A stretch of 64,000 bases of DNA from Oikopleura dioica. Its lineage: Eukaryota; Chordata; Appendicularia; Copelata; Oikopleuridae. The position numbers and the translations under genes were made by a program. This document shows positions 21,432 to 33,955 of this stretch, piece by piece; position 1 is the stretch's first letter; every line of letters starts with the position of its first letter. The notes beneath the pieces are model-generated. The model ran no database searches. It was not told where the DNA came from and was given only the letters and a program-made list of their open reading frames with translations. Location: assembly GCA_907165135.1 (NCBI GenBank), contig OU015567.1:8747001-8811000 (forward strand), in the 5' to 3' direction.

Positions 21432-23994
21432 TTACTTTTGGATAAAGAACGGCGCCAGGCAAGATTTAGCCACTTTGCTTCGTAAAATAATATGTCTGCT
21501 TGCATTTATAAACTCATCCTGTGCCTCTATCGTACTTTTGAGGGCAGATTCCTTCATATCTCGTGGTTCTTGAATTATTAATCCCCCGGCATAGTCTACT
21601 CTCGCTTCGATTCGCCCTAAATGCAAATAAGTATTAATCAAAAAAGGATTTTTACCAGACATAATCAGTTGTATCACTTCATCGATCAAAACATCTTCGT
21701 CGCAGTCGAAAAAGTTCGACATTTTTGAGATGATCGCGCTTTGATAGGGCTAAAAGTCAACTTCAAATTTGGCATATTAGAAACATAACTTTTTATTTTA
21801 AAAAAGAAACTTAATAAGACCGGAAATAGCAAACAATCTTTGATCTTGGATATCAATTAATTGAAATTTGAAAGATTTCACTGACCAAAGACACTGTTTT
21901 TTTTATGTTTCCGACAACTGGGGAGTCTATGTTCTCCGACCAGAGAAGTCGCAGAGAGTCCCCCAGGGTACCAAAATGTAGCTAAGGGTCTGATCTGTGG
22001 CGTAGGGACACTGAGCAAATGTCAATGTCACGTGATCTTTGACAAATGACGTCATCAACCCGAATATACCCGATTTCGCCAATTTTAACCTCATATTGGG
22101 AGTCTATGTTCTCGGAGTACAATCATCGTACAGCGTCTCCAAGGGGCTCAAATGAGAGCTAAAGCTCTATTCTGTGGCGTAGGGGGGTTAAGATAATCTC
22201 AAGATATACTCATCCCTTTTTTATGGAGGGTCGAAAATGGCGTCGGAAACATAAAAAAAACAGTGTCAAAGAGTAACTACGATTGGTTTGGTCCGGCTGT
22301 AAGGAAGGATATATAAATAAAATGTATAGGATTAGTTTCAAATTTATAAAATGAAACAATTACTGCCAGGAAAATTTAGCTTGACCTAAAGTTAGAATAA
22401 AATCGTTACCTTTAAATAGTGAATCAAGCATTTCGTTCGAATCTCGCTGTAGAGATATTCCACGTGTGGCGACATAAAGTAATCGAGCCTCAAAATGTTG
22501 CGCTGTAACTCGAGATACTTGAGCGCATCGGAGTATTTGGACTCGACAAAGGCTATAAATACAATTTTCAAGTAACAGTAGTATCTTTTTAATAAAGATA
22601 TTGACGATTTTAAAATGTTCCTTTTACGACTGAGTGCGTCGAGGAAAGTCTTCTTACCGATAATTGCTTCACGCATGTTAGGCTCGAGTTCGAGGAAAAG
22701 TTTGAAAGAAGCTCCGTTGATCACAGTTTCTTTGAGCTCTTTTCTTGTCTTCAAAGCAAGATTCAACAACGCACCATACATTCCGAGGTCTTTTGGCGAA
22801 ATCAATTCCCTAGAAGAACAATTTCTTTCTTGAGAGCGATTTTCTTAAGACTTACGGATAGTGGAAGGACTCAAAGTCGACCAACAAAAACTGATTACTC
22901 GCTGCGAGGTAATTCTTTCGCTGAAGCTCTCCGAGAGCATTCGCGACGATCATTTTTCCCTTTGCCGCTGTGTCCTGGCATTCTTTTGCTTTTTGCGACT
23001 TGAGTTTTTCAGAATAGCTCGCGACATGGGCGTAGTTTCCCAACAAAACTAAATAAAGACAGGTAAAAGTTGAAAGAAATATGTAAATTCAAGTCTTACC
23101 AGATGTAGTGATGACGTTGAGACACATGTTGCGAATGTGCGTCGGCTGGAGACAGTAGTCCCTCGATTGGTAATAACATTTCAGCGCGCCGGTCAAATCG
23201 CCTGCTTTAATTTTATGTTCAGCGAGTTCTTCGTAGCCTCGTTTTATCGATTCCTTGAAAATTAATGCGCTCGTTTTTATTTTATTTCAGGCAATTTCGT
23301 ACCTTGATAGCGCTATTTTTATATTGTTTAATATCATTCTCCAGTCGGTCCGTGATCGTCGCGACTTGACTCGTTACAGTAGCAATCCAGCCTTCGCTAA
23401 AGCCATGATCGCGCTCTGGAAATCTCTTTCGCAGAATCGCGTGGAGCTGTCTGTACATTTCGACGTTGTAGGTCGACTTGACCGTTTTCAAGGCGACTTG
23501 GGTTGTTTCGTAAACTGATTCTGCCGAGTGATCGATGATGAATTTCAGGCGGCGCAAAAGTATAGTGCCACGGTAGATGGACGGGTACGCATCAATGTCA
23601 ATTGTGGACGCGCCAGTGATCAAAAATTGAGTTACATCCTCCTCAGAGTCTGACTCCATTCCCTCCTGCTCCTAATTTGATCAATTAGCATACTGTTAGT
23701 TCAGACTTATTGTAGACGAGATTTTGTGTAATTAAAATATGGTTTTTTGATTGGTTCTACTGCAATTTCGATCATTTTGATTGGTGAAAATAAAGAAAAA
23801 ACCCGTAGATAAGTTAAAGAATCAGTAAAATATCGTACCATTTCTGTTGATTCTGAAGTTGCCCCTGATCCTACAGTTTCAGAAGAAGAATTTGATTCTA
23901 GCGGCGTGGGAATCACCGTATTGCTTTCACTAAATCGAACAGATCTTAGTGGTTCCTGAGGCATCAGATCTGGTAGGACTTCCATATCGCCCAT
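21432..23994 (-). CDS. GPS1: COP9 signalosome subunit 1
   Basis: CSN1, a PCI-domain subunit of the COP9 signalosome that removes NEDD8 from cullins. The N-terminal exon (to 23994) is acidic and serine-rich; the exon at 23282-23659 has IDIDAYPSIYRGTILLRRLKFI and VEMYRQLHAILRKRF, the CSN1 helical region. Then come GDLTGALKCYYQSRDYC, NMCLNVITTSVLLGNYAHV, and the PCI core ISPKDLGMYGALLNLAL with SFKLFLELEPNMREAI. The last exons read FFDCDEDVLIDEVIQLIMSGKIEARVDYAGG, the winged helix that defines the family. The protein ends LAPFFIQK, shorter at the C-terminus than the human one. The intron at 21750-22409 is unusually large because it holds a MITE (21891-22266). Confidence 0.92.
21891..22266. mobile_element. 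MITE in a CSN1 intron, 5-bp target duplication
   Basis: Termini ACACTGTTTTTTTTATGTTT (from 21891) and its exact reverse complement (ending 22266) form a 25-bp inverted repeat. The element is flanked on both sides by CAAAG, a 5-bp target duplication. Inside are two direct copies of GGGAGTCTATGTTCTC. The internal ACCAAAATGTAGCTAAGGGT is the reverse complement of a sequence shared with the Pumilio element (27619-27992) and with the remnant near 51.4 kb. No coding capacity. Length about 376 bp, matching the Pumilio element's 374 bp. Confidence 0.85.
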
Positions 23995-25654
23995 TTTTAC
24001 AATTTAATGACTTTTTCTGAAGTTTTTTATTTTGAAAGAGATTTTTTTTTGACAGAATATGTCTTAATCGTAATGAGTATAACGTAAATCAGAAGGAAAA
24101 AAGAGAAAGAGAGAAAATCGAATAGAAAGAGTAAAAGATATAAAAGATCAATAAAAGGTTGGTATAAATAAGCGAACAGCGAGACAGCTCAATTTCGAGT
24201 CCTACGAACAACTGTACTAGTAAATAATTTTCATAAATTAAATTTTCTGCTTTCAGGAGAAATTTTATTAAAAAAAAAAGCTTTTGTCCTCATCTATATT
24301 TTTTTAAGTTTTAAAAATCAATTTTAGTAAAAAGCATGTATGTACTGCCTGAGAAAAAATATAAATAAATATATTCATAAAGAAAAAGCAATATTGATAG
24401 TGGATCTAAAATTGATAAAATTGTTCAGGGACGAGAGTTGCAAAGAAAAAAAGGGCTAGCATTTTTCATGTTTCTTTAGTTTTATTTTATTTCCAATGGC
24501 GGCAGTAATGCTTAAAGTTTTCAAACGGGAGGGTTCTTTGTTTTTACAAAAGGGTGGTTCTTTACAATTTTATTTCCACAGCTTCAAAAGCATTTTATAA
24601 GGAAGAATAACGCCTACTTTCGAATAAGCTCAAACAGATGTACATGATAATAATAAGTTTTTTTAGGGGAAGAGATACGTACTCATACAGGCTCTCGAAA
24701 ACTTAAACTCAGGCCAGCTTAGGGAGGAGGTCAGTCATTTTCGAGGTTGTTTTCTATTTTATCTAAGATAAATACGGTTTTTGAAACTAAAACAGGCCTG
24801 TTTGTGGCTTCGAATTGGGAAATTTGGTCCCAAACTTTGTTTCCATTTTCATACTTTTTTCTACTAGCTACAATTGTGAATACAGTATGAATGAGCAGGA
24901 CGAAAAAATAAGAGTACAATCGAGTACATAAATAGGAGAGGGGCGAGCTATATTGATATAATAAATGATAAAGAAAAATAATCTTGCCAGAGGCTGCATT
25001 TGTCCATTTATACATGTTTACATTTTACATGCTTACATAACGACAGCAAAAGATACAATTTTGAAGGCAATTCCACGACAATGGAATCACAATCAGCAAG
25101 TCAGTAAGATTTAGATTCAGATAGTATTGAACACGGAAAATTGCAGAGAAGTTGGTTACTTTTTACTTTGATTCGTAGATATTATCTATCAATAAAAATG
25201 TTATTTGCAAAGAATAATGATAAATGAGAGAGGATCATGATAATGATGATGATAAGAAAAGTCAGTTTTTCGTTTGTGGAAGAGAAGCGAAGGTGCTTCT
25301 AATTCAAGAAGAGTAGAGTTTTTAATTGTTCAAAACACCAATTTTAATAGATACTACTGTTAATCAAGGATGTTAAAAAAACAACGAAATAAAGAATATA
25401 AATGAATGATTAAAAACATCTACGGACAGTATATTTTGAGGAGGTTCAAAAGGGGATCAGAGATCAGCTCTAGAAGAGGAGGGAGGAGGAGATAAATATA
25501 TAATTTACAAGAAACGAATCTACAATTTTTTCGAATATTATAATTACTAAGATGATTATTATAATAATTCCAAAACGGGCCGGGCGCTGAGGATATGTGC
25601 AGGGTCAACTATTTCGGAGCTAGTTTTTTGGAAAGAGAGATAACTTTCAAAAGT
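23995..25654. other. Long AT-rich stretch, probably Pumilio 3' UTR and CSN1 promoter
   Basis: About 1.66 kb lies between the CSN1 start and the Pumilio stop. It is strongly AT-rich, with many short TAAA and TGTA-type motifs and no supported reading frame. A long 3' UTR for Pumilio on the minus strand is the simplest reading. Coding-like frames here (for example 24731-25015) are hydrophobic AT-rich artefacts. Confidence 0.5.
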
Positions 25655-28600
25655 TCACGAAGTGGGACGGATCTCGCCGTTCTGCGAGTGTAGAATAATT
25701 TTCTCGAGCTTCGACAGGATGTGCTTGCCGTACGTGAACCTCTTCAAATTGGACACATGGGGCTTCATCTTTTGCACCATTTTCTGGCGCTGGGCGGCAT
25801 CGCCCATGTCCAGCATTTTCTGGACGACGTAATTCGCGAATTGATCCTAAATTGGCAAGTGAGCTACAACAGTGTGAAATTTAGCGCCTGAGGGCAACTT
25901 CGCGGGCGCTTTCTACTACGACTCTGTTAACTCGTTGGCAACAAGCCCACCTGTTTTGTTATTTTTGTATATTCATTTCAATATGTTATCTTATTTTCAT
26001 ACCTTCATCATGATAAAGAGACTGTCAGGATTCTGACAGACCTCTTCGATCAACGCTGCTCGTTCAGTTCTATTCGACGTGGTCACACATTTCTCAATGA
26101 CATTTGAAGCGAACTTGTGCTGAGAAAGGGTGACGATGCGGCCCATGACGGCGCGCAGGATCATCTGCCTGTCTTCCATTTTGCCGCGGTTCAGGATGTG
26201 CTGGATCACATAGTTTCCGTACTGATCTTGGATCAACATTTCGTGGTTTTTGTGGATTTCCTGAAATGTTTTTCATTATTTTCTTCATCAAAAATGTACA
26301 AGAGATCCCTCTGCGGAATCCCAAAATATGACACTTACCTCCATAATGGGCTTGTACTGTTCCTCCGTACAATGCTCGAGTATTCTCTGCACAACTCTGC
26401 AGCCATAAGCATGCGTAGAAAGACCAACCACTTGGCCATTGAAAGCAGAGATGATAAACTCTAAGTTGTCAGCAGGAAGACATTCAATTACTTTTTGAAT
26501 CACGTGATTTCCATTTTGGTCCTTGACACAGCGCAGTATCGAGTTTTGCAACTCGTTTACGATGATCATTTGTTGTTCCTAAGACAAGCGTTTTCGACCG
26601 TATTTAGCTTGTTTTCTTTACCTGGTTGAGAGATTCTAGCGCTTTCTGAATCACTCTGCATCCGTACATCTGAAGCGATAACTGCAGAACTTTTCCCTTG
26701 ATATTATCGACAATTTGTTGCTTTTGCTCGGCGGTGCCGAATTCCAGGAACTTCTGGATCACGTAATTTCCAAAAACGTCAATGATCAACTGGTACGAGT
26801 GGGAAATGATTTCGTTGAAGACTAATTGCCTGTCGGACGGATTGCAACGCTCGAGTTTTTGTTGAATAAAGCGAGATCCATGCTGGTCTTGGCTGAAAAG
26901 AAAAGATTATGGGACGGTGATAGGGTTTTTCTCACCTAAATTCGACCATATGGTTGAGCAAGTCGCGCAGCTGCGGATTGGTAAGTCGGTTGTTTCGGAA
27001 ATCTTCCAAAAGCCTTGATCTACCAGAAAGTCCATCGAAAGAGCCCATAGATCGGGTAGCTGGGAAGCCGAGGGAATTCGAGCTGTATCGGCCAGAATCG
27101 CCATGTGCCAAACCCAGGCCGAAGGTATTCACGCCAATTGGTGGCGGTGGAGTAACAAGATCTAAAAGAAATGTAGACAGAAGTTATTTTCATTCTGTAT
27201 GGCTTACCTGGCCCAGGGCTTGTGATTCCATTGTACATGACCCCAGAGTTCGATCGCATGTGCAAATTATACTGTCCCATTCTTGGATCAGAATCCCTCC
27301 TCGGTACGTGATGCGGCGACTGCAAATTCGGCGACGTCGGATTACCTTCGTTCCCCAAGCCAAAGCCGGGTGTCAACCATGGGCTCAGAATATTTCCCGT
27401 GCCTAATGAGTTCTGCGACTAGATTTTTGTTTCAAAAGCTATTAGGCTCAATGAGATACATACGGGAATGAGCCGAAGTCGGGGGTCGATTTGAGGAGCA
27501 TTCAGATTCTGATTCAGGCCGTAGAGACTTTGTTGATTTTGCAACTGCGAAGCGAGATTCAGCGGATTTGAGAGAGCACCGAGGTTGGTTTGATTGAAAC
27601 CGGGCACGGACTGCATTGACAGGTTTTTTTTTATATTGCACAAGCAATTTTCGGGTCTCTCTAGAAAAGGGATGAGCAAGTCACATGACTTTGAAACTCA
27701 TTCAAACAATAGTTTGGAACCCTAGCTACATTTTGCGCCATTTGGGGAACCTCCACGATATCTATGTTCGGAGTTATTAGACTCCCAAAATTGAGCCGAT
27801 ATTGGAAAAATCGGCGAGTTCGGCGTCGATGACGTAATTTTTCATAGATCACGTGATCGAAAATTTCCCATATTACTTCAAACAATAGGTCAGACCATGA
27901 GCTACATTTTGAGCATTTTTGGGGCATTCTACGATATCCCTATTCGGAGTTATTAGACTCCCAAGCTTTGTGCAATATAAAAAAAAACCTGTCATTGGAT
28001 TTGGCATGCCAGGCATTGAGGGGCCCATAGACGATGGGGGAAATTGCTGATTGTACAAAGACATGTTTAGCATGTTGTTTTGCTGGGAAAGCGCTGCTGT
28101 TTGAAGCTTAGACAGATGTAAAGATAGAAAAACTGGACTTTAAGCACCTGTAAAAGCTGTAGCTGCTGAATTTGTTGGTAATCTTGAAGCATTGGTGGAG
28201 CACCAGGATTCTGGCCTACAAGGGGATTAGGGAGCTGAACTCCAATATTGGGGTCTTTCACGAGACCTGGCGCTTCAGGTGGCTTAAGTCCTCCATCCGC
28301 CCATAAGTCCGCTTTATCCATCCCATTCAGAGCCCATGTCTTGTTGACGGCATCGCCGCTGTTGTTCGGATTGTGCTCGTTCGCCCAGGCCGTGGAGGGA
28401 ATCTGCCCCGTTTGAGCCCCGAGACTTTGGGGCATCTGCTGCGGCGGGGGCCAGTTGCCTGGAGAAGGAACGGGCTGCTCAAATCGGCCACCAGATGAGT
28501 CAAATTGACTTGAAGGCATCGTTCCATCGTTGGCCGACCAAATTCCTTGGTAATCATTAGGCTTGGGGTTTCTTATTATTGAAGTCTTACCTTCACTAAC

Positions 28601-28867
28601 TTCCCGATCCATACTTATATTCTGCATTCCCTTGGCGAGTCCATCGATTGAAATTGACGGAACGATCAAATCGGGATTCGTTGTCGTCGTTGCCACTCCT
28701 GTGGGCATTGACGCCGTCGACTGAAGCCCTAGAATCGCAATAAAAAAACAATTTTTTATAATTTTTGTACCTGTGCCCTGGGTGAACGCATCAGGACTCC
28801 CCTGCTCGTTGCCGTCGTTTCCGACGGCACTCCAAGAAGGATGTGTCGCCGACACGGAAGACTGCAT
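25655..28867 (-). CDS. PUM: Pumilio-family RNA-binding translational repressor
   Basis: The C-terminal half is a Pumilio homology domain. It begins near [19 protein letters not shown] (about 26940) and continues with repeats such as [91 protein letters not shown], ending [14 protein letters not shown] and RPTS. Each repeat binds one RNA base through its NxxQ or SxxxQ-type triplet. The N-terminal half is long, Gln/Asn/Pro-rich and disordered (28067-28867). Start is the ATG at 28867. A MITE (27619-27992) interrupts the N-terminal coding region between GMPNPM and MQSVPGF; the best splice solution keeps frame and adds about 14 residues from the element. Human orthologs act on UGUA-containing 3' UTRs. 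Confidence 0.92.
27619..27992. mobile_element. MITE inserted within a Pumilio coding exon
   Basis: Inverted termini ACAGGTTTTTTTTTATATTG (27619 on) and the mirror ending AACCTGT (27992). Perfect 5-bp duplications CATTG lie at 27614-27618 and 27993-27997. Internally there are two direct copies of a roughly 85-bp unit, each with CTACATTTTG and CGGAGTTATTAGACTCCCA. On the minus strand the duplicated bases are coding (CCA ATG), so the insertion split an exon. It is of the same family and size as the CSN1-intron element. Confidence 0.88.
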
Positions 28868-28876
28868 CTGACTCAC

Positions 28877-29185
28877 TTATCCGACACTTTTTGAGCTTTC
28901 TGAATTCATGAATCCATCATAAAAACAAGAAATTTTCTTTTCACCAATTAAAAAAAATAAAAGTTTGTGAGGAATAGAAAAATAGATCAGTATCAAGAAG
29001 TGCAGTAGGTCAGTATAAAAATAAAATAAAAAAAATAATTTGAGGTGGGTTTTGAAAGTTGAAAATTTTGATTGGAAGGAAAACGGAACTTTTCAGAGAA
29101 GGGCAGAATTTTTTGAATTTTTAAAACACGGATATGGCAAAAGCGTCTTCAGCGAGGTTATTTTCATCTAAAAATATTGCTCATT
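28877..29185. other. Short AT-rich spacer between NPHP4 and Pumilio
   Basis: About 310 bp of A-rich sequence lies between the NPHP4 stop and the Pumilio start on the same strand. It is presumably NPHP4 3' UTR plus Pumilio promoter material, and I see no gene. Confidence 0.4.
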
Positions 29186-31748
29186 TTAGGAAGAAGGGGG
29201 AAAATTACCATTTATAAAAATGTAATATTTCCCAGTTACGCCGGAAAGTATCAATTCGATCTTTCCATTCTCGTCGGCGCCGAGTTGAATATCTGGTCGA
29301 GTGACGATTGCGTTTTTAGCACACGAAGAGGAGATTTTGAACGTCTTTGGTTGATTGTAAGGATTGTGTAGGGCTACTCTCTTTCGTACGTTTTTCGAGC
29401 CTTTTAGATAGAGCTCCATTTCTTTTGAGATTTTCGGCGGCTGGACGTCGAGGTGGAATATGTAATTTTGCATCACGCTTCCAGAATTCGTTATTCTAAG
29501 CATTCTCCTATAAAAATATGTAAAGAGCCTTCTAAAGGCAATTTTAATCGACCTGAAGTTTCCAGGACAGTGAGCATAAACGCCGAATTTAGGATAGTCC
29601 TGGACAATCGGAAGCGCTTCATCGCAATATCGAATGTTCATATTCCTAATTGCATGCGAATAGTGAAAGGTAGGCCTGCCACTGATGGGGATCTGGAAAG
29701 GAACGGACATGTATTTGAACGTTCCCTGATCCAGGGTTTGGGATCCAAGCGAGACAGCAGCTTGAATAGTCATTTTTATCGAGTGGCGCCATCGATGACC
29801 TTCATGAAAATGGAGCCAGCCGATAATTTCGTCCGGGGCATTTGGAGTTTTCATCGCGAATTCTATCTCGTTCGCCGATAGTTTTTGAAAACGATGGCCG
29901 ATGAGTGGCTCGCCAGAGATTTTATAAAAGAAGTAATTGTGGAAAGTCGTAGAGGAGGAAAGAGCAATTGGGAGGGGAATGTTTTTCTTCAGAATGGAAT
30001 TCTCGGCTTCGACTAGGTTTATCGTCGAATACTGACGCGGAGGGAGCACAAATCCACGGAGAAAGAATCGATGATAGACAGAGCCACAACTGGTCCGAAG
30101 GTCTAATGTGACGTTAATCTGCGGCTGCGGATTAATCGGGAAGAAGTCGAAAAGAATCTCGGCCTCGATCATTGGCGGCAAGCAAATTGAATAGATTCCA
30201 GTACTTGAGCGAGAAACATAGCGAGAAGGGCGCATTGAAAACTCCTGTGGTAGAGTATCGAGCATCAAGGTGAGTTCTTTGTTCTGTTGATTGTGAAATG
30301 GCAGTTTACAGGGGACGCGCTCTCCAGCAATGCCGATCAGGTGGATGTACTCTGTCGCTGATTCAATGAGCGTTGAAAATATCGCAGCTTGTTTCGTAAG
30401 AGCGAAATCGGAATCGTCAAAAGTCTTCAAACGCGAAACTCTGGCGAGACGCATCTTTTCCGCCTGGGCAGCTTCGTGATCCTCAGAAAAATATTTTCGA
30501 AGCTTTGAAATCTTCGGCAATAAGTCCTAATCAGAGTTATATTTTTATCTATCAGCGTAAAATCGAGGTTGATCATCTGCCTTACTCAAAAAATATAACT
30601 CCATTCCTTATCAGTTGGCTGACCGGAGAAAGTCATCGTAAAGTTCGGCCTATTGACGGATCCACCAATCGTGCTGAAATTTACAGAGTTTTCCGCCGAT
30701 TGATAAATGTTAAAGGTGCTTTCTGATGGAATCAAGTCCATCTTTAACGCTCTCAAGTTGAACAACTCGAAGTCCTCCGATGCGCGGCATTCGACGACAA
30801 CCCTCGCTCCCGAACCGCTTTGGAGGGAATTCAGGTCGATGTAGGCGATATGTGTTACCCAGCTGCTCTGAGCGTCAAGTATTTCTAGACATACTTGTCG
30901 ATTCATCGCGTTGTCCAAGTTGAGGTGGAGGCGCTTCGGTCGCGAAACCGCGTGAAAGGTTTGACCTTCAACGGGGACAACGCGGATTTCCATTTCAACT
31001 TCTTCAGCAGCTTGGGCTCTAAGACGGATTCGCGACGGTATCCAGTTCACATTTCCAGGCTCAGAAATCAGGTGAGTGACGACGATGTCAACTGCCGAAG
31101 GGACTGTAACAGAGTTGGATTTTGAATCATAGATCAGAAAGAAAATAGAATAACTTGAGCCAGCTCTGATCAAAATCTCGGAAAAAATGCAACTCTAACT
31201 GAAGGGCCGGCGGTTTCAGGTGCTATTCGCGAGATTATCTCTTTGTTCGGAATTGGATTGAGCACTTTCATTAATTCAGAATGATGAACTCTAGTCGTTT
31301 CGATTTCTGTCAATTTATTCGGTTCCACGTGATCGCCATCTGTCAGCGTCACTTTCAGCGTCGCCTTGTTGTCAGTAGAAACCGATCGAAGAATCACCGA
31401 TCTATTGCCAACTTTGGCTTTCGACTTGCAATTCATGAATCCAACTACTAATGTTGTTGCTCGAGCCTCATCCTCGCCGAACCATTCCAGTTTTTCGAGG
31501 ACGAAGCGGAGCTGCGTGTAGACTGTAATAGTCACCCTACTGTCTGCTTGGAAAATGTTCACATGTGCTTGATCCGAAGGAGAGTACGTCAAATTGACTA
31601 CAGTCGGTGCAAGAACCCAATTTTCTCCGTTATGCTCACCAACTCGTAGTCGAGTTTCATTTTGATCCAGCTTAAAATCGGGTTCTGTTGAAAATTCGAA
31701 GATATAACCGATGGTAGAAAATATACCATTATAAAAAATATTTAGCAC
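29186..31748 (-). CDS. NPHP4: Nephrocystin-4, 5' end unresolved
   Basis: Ciliary transition-zone scaffold. The upstream block (31170-31690) has ETRLRVGEHNGENWVLAP, like the conserved LRVGVHNG segment of NPHP4. The C-terminal block (29186-30520) has ESATEYIHLIGIAGERVPC, NIPLPIALSSS and, near the end, LYLKGSKNVRKRVALHNPYN followed by KYYIFING, matching the family pattern of KRITYTNPYP then ILIYIND. Between these are Ig-like MSP-type beta domains. The order of blocks agrees with the human protein. The N-terminal roughly 280 residues known from vertebrates are not visible; the first in-frame block here begins after a likely acceptor (TTTTCAACAG near 31684), so an upstream exon is missing from my model. 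Confidence 0.75.
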
Positions 31749-31839
31749 ATGTCTCCTGAGTCAGGAGTCCTGACATATTTTCTCTAATGGCTAGTTATGA
31801 TAAGTGGGAAAGGAAAGGGAACTTGGAGTGGCGATATTA

Positions 31840-32587
31840 AACCCGCGCCTGACCACAGTAATCCACCACAAAGTTCGATAACGTGATTTTGCGTTCCCTT
31901 GGTAGGTGTTCGCTTATTGCGCATTTAGGCCCAAACAACTCCGGATTGCATTTCACTGTCTACAAATCCAATTGAAAAAAGAAAGGGATGAGAATCGCTC
32001 GTACCGTGAAATCCAGATTGACATGGACATCAAGCAAGTTCACCGGTTGTTTCGAAAGGGATTGGCGCACTTGGCGGCTCTGTTTAGCTGCCGGTTGCCC
32101 CCAAGTCAACAACATTGGATCAAGCTTCGGTTCGCTGCGAACTATATTCTTGCCATGCATCAAAGGTGGTAAATGAAGCCAGAATTTCACCTTGTCTCTT
32201 GCGTCTGGATCTCCATCAACTTTGAATTGTGTCCTTGCTTTTGAGCGTTGAACAATCCGTAAAGTGGGTAATCCCAAAACGGGGATGCCGCTATCGTATC
32301 CCAAAATTGAAGAAAAGACAATTTCACATTTTCAACTTTCCTGTAACATCAATTCTGTAACCCTGCCTCGCGTAAAAGTACCCCCCAGGCTTGATATTCA
32401 AGGTGTTGGAAACAACAAACGACTGGCTGCTGGAAATCTGTCTCCTACACGTGATCCGATAGTAACAACCACCAAGCGCAACTCGATTTCCCTGCGAGTC
32501 CTCTACATTTCCAAATGTGACCTTGAAAACATCTCCCAAGGGTTCACTTGGAACAACCCTGGCGTCTTCCGACGAGCAAAGTGTCAT
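31840..32587 (-). CDS. Unrecognised protein with C-terminal CxxxLFGxxC motif
   Basis: At least three exons: about 32330-32587 (start MTLCSSEDARVVPSEP), about 31996-32304, and about 31840-31950. Readable stretches include VTFGNVEDSQGNRVALGGC, IPVLGLPTLRIVQRSKART, FWLHLPPLMHGKNIV and, after the last GT...AG intron, TVKCNPELFGPKCAISEHL, ending QARV and TAA. The CNPELFGPKC motif resembles the start of an EGF-like loop, but without the other cysteines. No signal peptide is seen. It starts about 165 bp below the end of the next gene upstream, on the same strand. I do not recognise the family. Confidence 0.55.
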
Positions 32588-32752
32588 GTCATCACTAAAT
32601 CGATAAAAATAAGATGAAAAATTTAAAGAAATATTGAATTGTGATTGATTTAATAAAAAATTGTGAAGAAAAGAAAAATTGAAGTGTTTTAGAAGCTCGT
32701 AAAAGCAGTTTTGAAGGAGCAGCGAGGCTTGAGTTGGAAGTTGAGTAAATAT

Positions 32753-33279
32753 TTAGAAAAAGACTTCTGGGCCTTCGAGGTGGACAGTGATTGATTTGAT
32801 GACTGGCAATGGTGCTTGTTTGGTTTTTCGCTTTCTTACGGGCAGGTCGTCGAGTGAGAGCCCCTTTCCTGAAATAAAAGATAACATAATTATAGCCCTC
32901 TCCGTTTTTCTTATCGCACTTATACAAGAAAAATCTTGCTGGCCGCTTTTCAAACTCTGAAATTACTGAATGTAATACCTTTACGTCGACCAACAAGATA
33001 TCTCAAAAAGAAAATTTGGCTAGTCAGAATTCAGCTGACTCCAATATATTCGTGCGTACCTAGATAAAAATGAACTAGATCCCATTCTTTTCGACGAAAC
33101 GCTTGGCGCAGCATCGTGACTGGGTTTATTTTCTGCGTTGCTCCTGTTGTTGGTCGAATTTCAAGCTGATCTTCTTCCGGATCGCGGACAGGGGGATCAT
33201 TATTGTTATTTCCCTCTTCGATCATCGCAGACAGCTCATTCTGGCCATTGAATGGGCGGCTGTAGTGCAGCATCGACAT
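32753..33279 (-). CDS. Unrecognised small protein, C-terminal exons uncertain
   Basis: Exon 1 runs from ATG 33279 to about 33058 (MSMLHYSRPFNGQNELSAMI ... MLRQAFRRKEWDLVHFYL). A middle exon near 32900-32996 encodes DILLVDVKVLHSVISEFEK and RPARFFLYKCDKKNGEGY. A last exon (32753-32872) encodes LSLDDLPVRKRKTKQAPLP and ITVHLEGPEVFF. The middle and last exons are hard to join in frame with canonical sites, so the model is provisional. The N-terminal half is acidic and disordered. No family recognised. Confidence 0.5.
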
Positions 33280-33955
33280 TCTTCTGAATCGAAAGAATCG
33301 AGAAATCGAAGAATTGAAATTGAACGAGAAAGCAGACACCTTTTTAATAAAGTCTTTCGGTGAGTACATGGTAGTGAAAGTGAAATACGCAAATGTAAAT
33401 ACGGTTAAACAAATGAAGTAATGTTACAGGCGCATTTCGAGTAGTATTTTTGTTTGTTTCATCGTTAATAGAGTTGAATTTAAACTACTGTATCGAGCAT
33501 CTGGGTATTTCCTGCCAGAATCCAAGCATGCAATAGTTTGAAGAATAATTGAAAGGGATAAACGCAAAATCAGAGTATAAAATAGATGAAAAAATGGGAC
33601 GATGAACTTGTTCAAGCAAATTTGTTTTGTTTTCTCAAATCGGTAAATATTAGCAAAAAAGTTAATCGGGATAACTGGGTTTTATTTGTTTGACTCGTGA
33701 GAATTTCACTGAAAATTAAGTACGAATGAATTGGTTTTCAAGAAAAATCAATGATCAGTTAGAAGAATAAATATAGTTACTGTATGAATAGTATGAACTG
33801 TATTTAGCACTAACGATGCATGAAACGAAAATATATAACATATGTTATATAATATATATGTTATGAATATGTTATATATAACATATTCTATAGAATAACT
33901 CTTGGAACTCTTGGGACATGTTCGAATGGTGAGACAGTTTATTTTTGTTTTTTTA
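33280..33955. other. AT-rich stretch with a palindrome
   Basis: Spacer between the small gene's start and the kelch gene's stop. It includes an AT-only palindromic run near 33830-33885 (repeats of ATATGTTATAT and its mirror) that could fold or be a slippage-prone microsatellite. I see no gene. Confidence 0.4.

Noticed and set aside
24731-25015. 94-codon minus-strand frame between CSN1 and Pumilio
   Set aside because: Hydrophobic AT-rich composition typical of non-coding DNA; probably Pumilio 3' UTR.
33830-33890. AT palindrome as an origin or insertion
   Set aside because: Pure AT slippage-type sequence; no supporting structure.
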